19,581 nucleotides of DNA from JAMXLO01 sp036494925 (lineage in GTDB: Bacteria > Pseudomonadota > Alphaproteobacteria > Acetobacterales > Acetobacteraceae): the NCBI GenBank assembly GCA_036494925.1, contig DASXNR010000411.1, forward strand, positions 1 through 19,581. Reading direction: 5' to 3'. Under the pieces are notes generated by a model. That model ran no database searches, had not been told where the DNA came from, and worked only from the letters and a program-made list of their open reading frames with translations. Below, in pieces: positions 13,888-19,581 of this stretch (positions are counted from its first letter, which is position 1; each line of letters opens with the position of its first letter). The translations under genes and the position numbers were made by a program.

Positions 13888-14517
13888 ATGGACGCCTTCA
13901 CTAACTATCCCAGCGACGTCGCGTTCTCGCCCTCGGTAAAGGCGGTGCAGGCGCGCAAGGGGTCGCGCGGTTTCCTCGGCCGCATGGAGGAGAATGGATC
14001 ATGGGAGACGCGGATCACCCCTGATCTCGCGAGCTTCATCGCGGCGCAGACCGGCGTGTTTCTCGCCACCGCGAGCAGAGACGGGCAGCCCTACATCCAG
14101 CATCGCGGCGGCCCGCCGGGGTTCCTGCATGTGCTGGATGACAAGACGATCGCGTTCGCCGATTTCATCGGCAACCGGCAATTCATCACCCAGGGCAATC
14201 TCGCCGAGAATCCCAAGGCACACCTGTTCCTGATCGATTACGCGCACCGGCGCCGGGTGAAGATCTGGGGCGAGGCGCGGGTCGTCGAGGACGATGCCGA
14301 TCTGATGTCGCGGTTGATGCCGCAGGGCTACAAGGCGCGATCGGAACAGGCGGTTCTGTTCACCATGTCGGCGTGGGACACGAATTGCCCGCAACATATC
14401 CCGCAGCGCTTCGAAGCGGCCGATGTCGCTGCCGCGCTCGCCGCGCGCGATGCCCGCATTGCTGAGCTGGAGGCAGAGGTCGCACGCCTTGCCGGGAGAC
14501 CCAAGGTGGCGGGATGA
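13888..14517 (+). CDS. Pyridoxamine 5'-phosphate oxidase-fold flavoprotein
   Basis: The 209-residue protein has the split-barrel PNPOx fold that binds FMN or F420. Recognisable blocks are RGFLGRMEENGSWETRIT, TGVFLATASRDGQPYIQHRGGPPGFLHVLDD, TIAFADFIGNRQFITQGNLAENPKAHLFLIDY and RRRVKIWGEARVVED. Residues after about 175 form a short coiled helix (AALAARDARIAELEAEVARL), which is common in this subgroup. ATG 13888 has GGAGG six bases upstream. An in-frame ATG at 13876, overlapping the upstream TGA, is a weaker alternative adding four residues. The upstream NTF2-like and downstream amidohydrolase genes run in the same direction with gaps of 11 and 28 bases, so an operon is likely. Substrate unknown; a general flavin reductase or oxidase role is the safest statement. 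Confidence 0.85.
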   Translation: MDAFTNYPSDVAFSPSVKAVQARKGSRGFLGRMEENGSWETRITPDLASFIAAQTGVFLATASRDGQPYIQHRGGPPGFLHVLDDKTIAFADFIGNRQFITQGNLAENPKAHLFLIDYAHRRRVKIWGEARVVEDDADLMSRLMPQGYKARSEQAVLFTMSAWDTNCPQHIPQRFEAADVAAALAARDARIAELEAEVARLAGRPKVAG

Positions 14518-14545
14518 TCCTTCCCTCGATTGGGAGGAAACCGCC

Positions 14546-15589
14546 ATGAGCACCACGACGCAGCCTGCCAGCAGCACATACATACCGGTCCGTGACGACT
14601 GGCTGGCGCGGCGGACCGAGGCGATCCTGGAGCCCGAGCTGCCGATCGTCGATCCGCACCATCATCTGTGGGAACGTCCGGGCTGGGTCTACATGCTGGA
14701 CGATCTGCTGGCCGACACCAATTCGGGACACAACATCGTCGCCACGGTGTTCGTGCAATGCCGCTCGATGCATCGTGCCGGCGGACCCGAGGAGTTGCAG
14801 CCGGTCGGCGAGACCGAGTTCGTCAACGGCGTCGCCGCGATGAGCGCTTCGGGCGGCTATGGCAATACCAAGATCTGCGCTGGCATCGTGGGCCATGCCG
14901 ACCTGCGGCTCGGTCCGCGCGTGCGAGAGGTGTTGGAGGCGCATATCCGCGCCGGCGGCGGGCGGTTCCGCGGCATCCGCCACATCACCGCCTGGGACGC
15001 CGATCCGGCTTTGATGAACCCGGCCTATGCGCCCCCGCCGGGCCTGATGGCGGATGCGACATTCCGCCAGGGCTTTTCCTGCCTGGCGCCGCTTAGCCTG
15101 AGTTTCGATGCGTGGCTGTATCATCCGCAGATCGACGAACTGACCGCGCTGGCGCAGGCGTTTCCCGACACGCGCATCTGCCTGAACCATGTCGGTGGGC
15201 CGCTCGCCATTGGCGTATACGGCGGCAAGCGCGACGAGGTTTTCTCCCGTTGGTCGGCGTCGATCCGCGCGTTGGCGAAGTGTCCCAACGTGGTGGTGAA
15301 GCTTGGCGGCATGGCGATGCGGATCAACGGCTTCGACTTCCACGAGAAGGCCGATCCGCCGTCGTCGGAGGCGCTGGCCGCGGCGTGGAAGCCGTACGTC
15401 GAAACCTGCGTCGAGGCGTTCGGCGCGTCGCGTGGCATGTTCGAGAGCAACTTCCCGGTCGACAAGGGATCGTACGCGTATGCGCCGTACTGGAACGCGT
15501 GCAAGATCCTGTCGCGCGGCGCGAGTGCGGCGGAGAAGACCGACCTGTTCAGCGGCACCGCGGCGCGGTTCTATCGGTTGGAACTGTAA
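14546..15589 (+). CDS. Amidohydrolase family (Amidohydro_2) metal-dependent hydrolase
   Basis: The 347-residue TIM-barrel metal-dependent hydrolase of the amidohydrolase 2 group includes dicarboxylate lactonases and ACMSD-like decarboxylases. Likely metal and catalytic ligands are H38 and H40 in IVDPHHHLWE, H193 (WLYHPQ), H215 (LNHVGGP) and D306 in ESNFPVDKGSY. The KFRGIRH-like block RFRGIRHITAWDAD (about 141-153) is also typical. ATG 14546 follows GGGAGG eight bases upstream; a longer frame would overlap the preceding gene and adds nothing conserved. As the last gene of the NTF2-like/PNPOx/amidohydrolase set it may open a lactone or cleave a C-C or C-N bond in an aromatic or cyclic carboxylate route. 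Substrate cannot be named. A long hairpin follows the stop. Confidence 0.88.
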   Translation: MSTTTQPASSTYIPVRDDWLARRTEAILEPELPIVDPHHHLWERPGWVYMLDDLLADTNSGHNIVATVFVQCRSMHRAGGPEELQPVGETEFVNGVAAMSASGGYGNTKICAGIVGHADLRLGPRVREVLEAHIRAGGGRFRGIRHITAWDADPALMNPAYAPPPGLMADATFRQGFSCLAPLSLSFDAWLYHPQIDELTALAQAFPDTRICLNHVGGPLAIGVYGGKRDEVFSRWSASIRALAKCPNVVVKLGGMAMRINGFDFHEKADPPSSEALAAAWKPYVETCVEAFGASRGMFESNFPVDKGSYAYAPYWNACKILSRGASAAEKTDLFSGTAARFYRLEL

Positions 15590-15605
15590 TAAAAACCACG
15601 GATTG

Positions 15606-15647
15606 ACACGGATGGACACGGATCTCTTGATCCGTGTTCATCCGTGT
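15606..15647 (+). terminator. Long inverted repeat after amidohydrolase (possible terminator / repeat element)
   Basis: ACACGGATGGACACGGATC, a TCTT loop and GATCCGTGTTCATCCGTGT form a 19-bp stem with one G-T wobble. The arms are themselves built from the short repeated unit ACACGGAT. It lies 17 bases after the amidohydrolase stop, between convergent genes, and would act as a strong RNA hairpin, though it lacks a clear T-run. Very similar ACACGGAT-type repeats are scattered in many genomes, so it may be a dispersed element. Confidence 0.65.
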
Positions 15648-15697
15648 TTATCGGAGCAGAAAGAGATGCGCGTAGGGCGATGGCGATGAATCCCCGC

Positions 15698-16507
15698 CTA
15701 CTCCTTTATCGGAGGCGCCAGCGCCACGGCCGCCTCGGTCGTGAGCAACCGGAACGTGAACGTCTCCTGGAGGTAGAGACGCACGACGTCGTCGGTGTGG
15801 CTCAAATATCCGATCGAGACGTCCTGCCCGATCTGCAGATCGAAATCGCCGCCTCGCGTGGTGAGCACGAACGCACCGGAGATCGCCGGCGCCCAGATTA
15901 TTTCGTCCTTGACGAGCTTTCTTGCATGTTCCAACACCGGATATCCGCCGTCACTGGTCTCGGCGAGGGCGGTATAGGCATCGGCGCTGAGCAGCACTGA
16001 ATACGGCCCGTTGACGCCGACAAGGCGCAACTGGTTCAGGGCCTGCGCGATCGCATCGGGATAGTGACGGACGTCGGCCGGGAGCGTTATGATCGGGTTG
16101 CTGGTGCCCTGTCGGATGCCGCCGATGCCCGCGGCGGCATAGCCGTCGAAGATGGCGCGGTCCTCGGCATAGGCGATCTTCCGCGCCGCGTCCTTCGCCG
16201 GTTGCCAGTCTGAGTCGTCCGAGCCCCGCTCCACGTCGTCGATCTGCTGGCGATCGAGCTCGAACGGGACCCGCAGCTCGACCAGTGCCTTGACCTCGCG
16301 CTGCCTTGCGACAATGCCCTCGTCCGGCGCGGCGATCGATTGCAGGTGGCCCGTGCCAATGGCGGACAGGTCGACCCCGCCCGGCCCATGGACGTCGATC
16401 ACGCGCCGGCCCGCAAGGTAGCGCTTGAGCGTGCGCGTCGTCTCCGCTCCGATATCCGCCCATGCCGCATCGGAAATCGGGGCAAGCTCGCGGTGAAGAT
16501 TATTCAT
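15698..16507 (-). CDS. Encapsulin nanocompartment shell protein (family 1)
   Basis: This is a 269-residue shell protein of the encapsulin/linocin M18 family with the HK97 phage capsid fold. Members of this length usually self-assemble into 60-subunit (T=1) cages of roughly 24 nm that enclose a cargo enzyme. The N-terminus NNLHRELAPISDAAW, then TRTLKRYLAGRRVIDVHGPGG, the PFELDRQQIDDVERG segment, YAEDRAIFDGY and the C-terminal YLQETFTFRLLTTEAAVAL are characteristic. The ATG at 16507 follows AAGGAGAAG and overlaps the end of the DyP gene by 8 bases, the usual cargo-then-shell order. Translation is therefore coupled to cargo synthesis. A longer upstream frame is antisense-like and should be ignored. 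The gene converges on the amidohydrolase operon. Confidence 0.95.
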   Translation of the reverse strand: MNNLHRELAPISDAAWADIGAETTRTLKRYLAGRRVIDVHGPGGVDLSAIGTGHLQSIAAPDEGIVARQREVKALVELRVPFELDRQQIDDVERGSDDSDWQPAKDAARKIAYAEDRAIFDGYAAAGIGGIRQGTSNPIITLPADVRHYPDAIAQALNQLRLVGVNGPYSVLLSADAYTALAETSDGGYPVLEHARKLVKDEIIWAPAISGAFVLTTRGGDFDLQIGQDVSIGYLSHTDDVVRLYLQETFTFRLLTTEAAVALAPPIKE

Positions 16508-17546
16508 ACCTGTCTTCTCCTTTAAGGGAGCCAACGCCAAGCGAACCGTCGGTCGCCGGCACCGCAGATGATGTGGGGTTGGGCGTGGGCGCCACGCTGG
16601 GCACCACTGCCGCTGGGGCATCAGCGCTCACGGAGTCCAGGAATGTTGCGGAGGGAACGAAGAACAGGGTCCCGGTCACCGCGCGGGTGAAGTCGAGCAG
16701 ACGATCATAGTTGCCAGGCGGGCGACCGACGAACATGTTCTCGATCATCTGTTCGGTCACGCGCGGCGTGCGGCAATAGCCAATGAAGTAGGTGCCGAAC
16801 TCCTCCATCCCGACTCGGCCGAAGGGCATGTTGTCGCGCACGATCTGAAGTTCTTGCCCATTCTCGGTGATCGTGGTGAGTGCGCTATGTGCCGATGTCG
16901 GCTTTATCGAGGCGTCCAGTTCGATGTCGGACAGCTTGGTGCGACCGATGATACGCTCCTGCGCCTCGGTGGACAGGGCATTCCATCCGTCCATATCGTG
17001 GAGATATTTCTGCACGATGACATAGCTACCGCCGGCGAACGCCGCGTCCTCCTCGCCGATGATCGCGGCATCGGTCACCTCCTCGCCGCGAGGATTCTCG
17101 GTGCCATCGACGAATCCCAGAAGGTCGCGGTCGTCGAAGTAGCGAAACCCGTGGACCTCATCGACCGCCGAGACCGCATCGCCAAGGGACACCATGATCT
17201 GTGTCGCCACCTCGAAACAGAGGTCCATGCGCTTCGCGCGGATATGGAACAGCAGGTCCCCTGGCGTCGAAACCGCATGGCGCCCTTCGGCCCGGAATTC
17301 CCGGAACGAGTGGAGTTCGGCTGGGCGAGGCTCACCGAAACACCGGTCCCAGGCGTCGGACCCGATCCCCATGACGCAGCAAAGGCCGGCCTCGAGGTCA
17401 CGAAACTCCACCGCCCGGATCAACCCCGGGAAGTCTGCGCAAAACGATCGCACGGCCGCGCGATTTTCCGCGCCCGGATTTATCGTCACGACCAGGAAGA
17501 TCGCGGTGCGGCTGAGTGGTGCCGACACGGGCTGTGGAACAGCCAT
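16500..17546 (-). CDS. DyP-type peroxidase, encapsulin cargo
   Basis: The 348-residue heme peroxidase is of the dye-decolorising family. GFVDGTENP (144-152) is the diagnostic GxxDG motif with catalytic D147; H220 (TSAHSALTT) is the probable proximal heme ligand, and R238 in IVRDNMPFG is the conserved distal Arg. After the catalytic domain (about residue 305) a flexible Ala/Pro/Ser/Thr linker leads to GSLGVGSLKGE (334-344). This closely matches the encapsulin targeting peptide LGIGSLKG that docks cargo on the inner shell wall. The start at ATG 17546 (MAVPQPVSAPL) has GGAG nine bases upstream and matches homologues; ATG 17555 is a poorer choice. It is the first gene of a two-gene operon with the shell. 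It would act as an enclosed H2O2-dependent peroxidase in oxidative defence; the physiological substrate is unknown. Confidence 0.95.
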   Translation of the reverse strand: MAVPQPVSAPLSRTAIFLVVTINPGAENRAAVRSFCADFPGLIRAVEFRDLEAGLCCVMGIGSDAWDRCFGEPRPAELHSFREFRAEGRHAVSTPGDLLFHIRAKRMDLCFEVATQIMVSLGDAVSAVDEVHGFRYFDDRDLLGFVDGTENPRGEEVTDAAIIGEEDAAFAGGSYVIVQKYLHDMDGWNALSTEAQERIIGRTKLSDIELDASIKPTSAHSALTTITENGQELQIVRDNMPFGRVGMEEFGTYFIGYCRTPRVTEQMIENMFVGRPPGNYDRLLDFTRAVTGTLFFVPSATFLDSVSADAPAAVVPSVAPTPNPTSSAVPATDGSLGVGSLKGEDRYE

Positions 17547-17652
17547 AGCGTCCATCTCCGAAGGTCTCCGATCCCAACTGCTCGGGGCGATTGTGCACAA
17601 ATCCGGAAGATTTCAATATACCGCCATCCTGCAACAGCTGAGGAACAGGTCC
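17547..17652. promoter_or_regulatory. Divergent promoter region, DyP/encapsulin versus aldolase
   Basis: The 106-base gap holds a perfect 10-base palindrome TTGTGCACAA at 17591-17600, followed by an AT-rich stretch with TATACC that could be a -10 element toward the aldolase. The palindrome is a candidate operator between the two operons. Regulator unknown. Confidence 0.45.
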
Positions 17653-18549
17653 ATGGCCCCCAAAAGCATGAAGGCGCACATCACGCAGGCGGCGGGTTTC
17701 CTCGCGGCGCTCGACCAAAGCGGCGGGTCGACACCTGGGGCGCTGCGCCTCTATGGCATTCCGGACAGCGCCTACAGCGGTGAGGCCGAGATGTTCACCC
17801 GGATGCATGAGATGCGGGTGCGGGTGATGACCGCGCCGGCCTTCACCGGCGACAAGGTGATCGGCGCGATCCTGTTCGAGCGCACAATGGACGGCGAGGT
17901 TCAGGGCAAGCCGACGCCGTCCTACCTTTGGCAGGACCGAGGATGCGTGCCGTTCCTCAAGGTCGACAAGGGGCTGGAGGCGGAAGCCGATGGCGTCAGC
18001 CTGATGCGGCCGATCCCGGAGCTCGACTCGTTGCTCGACCGAGCGGTCAGCCTCGGTGTCTTCGGCACCAAGATGCGATCGACGATCAACCTGCCGTCCG
18101 AAAGCGGTATCGCAGCGATCGCCAGGCAGCAGTTCGAGATCGCCGCGCAGATCGCGAAGCACGGCCTGGTTCCCATTCTCGAGCCGGAGGTGCTCATCAA
18201 GAGTCCCGGCAAGCCGCAAGCCGAGGCCATCCTGAAGGATGCGCTGGCCCGGCATCTCGATGCGTTGCCGTCGGACCGGCAGGTGATGCTGAAGCTGACG
18301 ATTCCCGACGTTCCCGACCTCTACAAGGACCTGATCACCCATGATCGGGTGGTGCGCGTCGTCGCGTTGTCGGGCGGCTACAGCCGTGCCGATGCCTGCC
18401 AGCGCCTGGCTCGCAACCACGGTCTGATCGCCAGCTTCTCGCGGGCGCTGCTCGAGGAGCTGCGGGTGTCGATGAGCGACGCGGCGTTCAACGCAGCTTT
18501 GGCGCAGGCCATCGACGAGATCTACGCGGCCTCGACCGTGAAGGTGTAA
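17653..18549 (+). CDS. Class I fructose-bisphosphate aldolase
   Basis: The 298-residue class I (Schiff-base) aldolase would interconvert fructose 1,6-bisphosphate with dihydroxyacetone phosphate and glyceraldehyde 3-phosphate. Key blocks: LRLYGIPDSAYSGE, MHEMRVRVMTAPAF, AILFERTMDGEVQGKP, VPFLKVDKGLE (K103, K106), GTKMRSTINLP, GLVPILEPEVLI with the conserved Glu residues, VMLKLTIPD with K214 as the probable Schiff-base lysine, and VALSGGYSRADAC for phosphate binding. The start at ATG 17653 is preceded by GAGGAAC. The frame remains open far upstream in the reverse gene but has no coding signal there. It is divergent from the DyP/encapsulin operon and 11 bases upstream of a VOC gene. Such bacterial enzymes are usually a minor, constitutive aldolase beside a class II enzyme. 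Confidence 0.92.
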   Translation: MAPKSMKAHITQAAGFLAALDQSGGSTPGALRLYGIPDSAYSGEAEMFTRMHEMRVRVMTAPAFTGDKVIGAILFERTMDGEVQGKPTPSYLWQDRGCVPFLKVDKGLEAEADGVSLMRPIPELDSLLDRAVSLGVFGTKMRSTINLPSESGIAAIARQQFEIAAQIAKHGLVPILEPEVLIKSPGKPQAEAILKDALARHLDALPSDRQVMLKLTIPDVPDLYKDLITHDRVVRVVALSGGYSRADACQRLARNHGLIASFSRALLEELRVSMSDAAFNAALAQAIDEIYAASTVKV

Positions 18550-18560
18550 CGGAGAACAAG

Positions 18561-18962
18561 ATGCGAGACTATCGCTACGATCATGTCCACCTACGCAGTC
18601 CCGATCCCGACGCGACCGCGCGGTTCTTCGAGACCATGTTCAACGCCGAGGTAGCGCGCAGCGTCTATCCGCCCGGCACGCTCTATCCTGGCCAGATGCG
18701 CGTCACCATGCAGGTCGGCGGCCAGAAGGTGTTGATTGCGCCGGCGCACCCGCACGATCATACGGCCGGCGCACCGCAATTCCCGTATTACGGTCTGGAG
18801 CACATCGGCCTGACGGTCGATGACGTCGATGCAGCCTGCGAGGAACTGCGCGCCAAGGGCGCCGATGTCGCGATCGGCCCGCTGACGCGCGATCCCGGCA
18901 CCCGGCTCGCGTTCGTCCGCGGCCCCGAGGGCATCATGGTGGAACTGGTGCAGCGCAGATAG
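18561..18962 (+). CDS. VOC-fold (glyoxalase/dioxygenase superfamily) protein
   Basis: The 133-residue single-unit vicinal oxygen chelate protein has two paired beta-alpha-beta-beta-beta modules: residues 5-60 start with YDHVHLRSPDPDATARFFE (metal ligand H8 or H10) and residues 78-130 start with GLEHIGLTVDDVDAACEEL (H81) and end GPEGIMVELVQ (E128). His and Glu ligands are all present, so metal binding is plausible. The PAHPHDH stretch (61-67) adds three more His in the loop between modules. The family covers glyoxalase I, extradiol dioxygenases and epimerases, and the substrate cannot be told. ATG 18561 has GGAGAAC upstream and lies 11 bases after the aldolase stop, so it is likely co-transcribed. 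Confidence 0.85.
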   Translation: MRDYRYDHVHLRSPDPDATARFFETMFNAEVARSVYPPGTLYPGQMRVTMQVGGQKVLIAPAHPHDHTAGAPQFPYYGLEHIGLTVDDVDAACEELRAKGADVAIGPLTRDPGTRLAFVRGPEGIMVELVQRR

Positions 18963-19126
18963 CGCTGCATCGCTCCCGCGCCACCCCGCGCCGTGAGGTC
19001 CTGCACGATCATGTGAACGGTGGCGCAGCCAAGTCCGCTGCCGGCGCTGGATTGCTTCGTCGCTGCGCTCCGCGCAATGACAGCGGAACCGAAGCGCGCT
19101 ATCGTCTCGGCAGGTGGGAGGACACC
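18963..19126. other. Intergenic region containing a dispersed repeat
   Basis: No gene is visible in these 164 bases. Apart from the repeat listed separately, the only notable element is the GGGAGG site just before the next ATG. Confidence 0.5.
19047..19083. repeat. REP-like dispersed repeat, third copy
   Basis: The core GATTGCTTCGTCGCTGCGCT, followed by CCGCGCAATGACAG, matches the copy at 6504-6535 in reverse complement. Its ends ATTGC and GCAAT are complementary and would close a hairpin. Elements of this look recur many times in some alphaproteobacterial genomes. Confidence 0.7.
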
Positions 19127-19581
19127 ATGCTGACCAAAACCCAGATCGACCAGTACAACGACACCGGCGCCATCGTCGTGCCCGACATCCTGAGCCCAGA
19201 CGAAGTGCACCGCCTGCGTCGCGTAACCGATGAATTCGTCGAGCGCGCGCGCGGTGTCGAAGCGCACAATGAGATTTACGATCTCGAGGACAGCCACACA
19301 CCGGACAACCCGCGCGTCCGCCGCATCAAGGCCGCGCATCAGCATCATCCCGAGTACGCGCGCCTGACCCGCCATCCGAAGATCCTTGCGGTGCTGCAAG
19401 ACCTGTGGGGGCCGGACATCCGCTTCGACACCGCGAAGCTCAACATGAAATGCGCCGGCTTCGGCGCACCGGTGGAATGGCACCAGGACTGGGCGTTCTA
19501 CCCGCACACCAATGACGACCTCGCCGCGGTCGGCGTGATGTTCGACGACATGGAGATGGCGAACGGTCCGCTGATGATCGT
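19127..19581 (+). CDS. Phytanoyl-CoA dioxygenase family protein, N-terminal part
   Basis: The first 151 residues of an Fe(II)/2-oxoglutarate-dependent hydroxylase of the PhyH family are present; the gene runs off the window. The N-terminal MLTKTQIDQYNDTGAIVVPD followed by ILSPDEVHRLRRVTDEFVE is a typical PhyH opening. W118-H119-Q-D121 (VEWHQDWAFYPH) supplies the His and Asp of the 2-His-1-carboxylate iron facial triad; the second His and the 2-oxoglutarate Arg would lie beyond the window. NGPLMIV at the edge is the normal next block. The ATG follows GGGAGG at good spacing. The substrate is unknown: PhyH proteins hydroxylate lipids, ectoine, antibiotics and others. Confidence 0.9.
   Translation, partial: MLTKTQIDQYNDTGAIVVPDILSPDEVHRLRRVTDEFVERARGVEAHNEIYDLEDSHTPDNPRVRRIKAAHQHHPEYARLTRHPKILAVLQDLWGPDIRFDTAKLNMKCAGFGAPVEWHQDWAFYPHTNDDLAAVGVMFDDMEMANGPLMI

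Noticed and set aside
14360..15619. Long minus-strand frame opposite the amidohydrolase
   Set aside because: Composition is His/Arg/Gln-rich without motifs; the plus-strand gene has metal-binding motifs and a ribosome site.
16508..16621. N-terminal extension of encapsulin upstream of 16507
   Set aside because: The extra residues are the out-of-frame reading of the DyP targeting tail; MNNLHRELAP is the normal family start and has its own Shine-Dalgarno.
19047..19083. Repeat core as part of a CRISPR array
   Set aside because: Copies are isolated, in both orientations and thousands of bases apart, with no regular spacers.

Overview
The window is a GC-rich chromosomal segment, about 63-65% GC by eye. 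It most resembles an alphaproteobacterium, with Acetobacteraceae as the best guess. That assignment rests on codon usage, PEP-CTERM proteins, many small oxidoreductase and hydrolase genes, and short dispersed repeats of the 'GATTGCTTCGTCGCT' type; it is inference, because no rRNA or marker gene is present. I see no phage, integrase, IS transposase, tRNA, rRNA or CRISPR array.

Layout. 1-98 (-): first codons of a RutA-like flavin monooxygenase, with a stop in place of a conserved Trp. 170-1111 (-) and 3955-4323 (+): two exported PEP-CTERM proteins flanking a large membrane-anchored regulator (1298-3544, +) that joins a winged helix, a TolB-like domain, TPRs and a cysteine-less rhodanese domain. 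4352-5506 (-) and 5579-6490 (+): divergent LimB-like luciferase-family monooxygenase and short-chain dehydrogenase. 6590-9072 (-): a four-gene overlapping operon of cobalt-type nitrile hydratase alpha, beta, activator and a metallo-beta-lactamase-fold hydrolase. 9476-10969 (+): glycogen synthase glgA. 10973-13266 (-): a LysR regulator broken by one frameshift, a redoxin whose catalytic cysteine codon is TGA, and a HAD-type hydrolase. 13376-15589 (+), divergent from the LysR gene: an NTF2-like protein, a flavin/PNPOx-fold protein and an amidohydrolase. 15698-17546 (-): an encapsulin nanocompartment operon of DyP peroxidase cargo with a targeting tail followed by the shell protein. 17653-18962 (+): class I fructose-bisphosphate aldolase and a VOC-fold protein. 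19127-end (+): partial phytanoyl-CoA dioxygenase-like gene.

The most notable item is the redoxin at 11687-12331. The TGA sits exactly where the family has the first Cys of its WCPxC active site. The mRNA just downstream folds into a two-part hairpin with a bulged U at nucleotide 18 and a G-containing apical loop starting at nucleotide 23, counted from the U of UGA. This geometry is very close to the E. coli fdhF SECIS element, so I read the gene as a selenoprotein (UxxC) rather than a pseudogene. Other points are the unusual CadC/TolB/TPR/rhodanese fusion, the nitrile hydratase operon that ends in an MBL hydrolase with no amidase in view, and a perfect palindrome that contains both stop codons of the convergent glgA and HAD genes.

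Two other genes are interrupted (rutA-like by TGA for Trp, LysR by a one-base frameshift) and one PEP-CTERM gene has an odd C-terminal tail. These may be real decay or residual sequencing errors. They are the main reason for caution about the selenoprotein call, although neither of them has the structural support that the redoxin TGA has.
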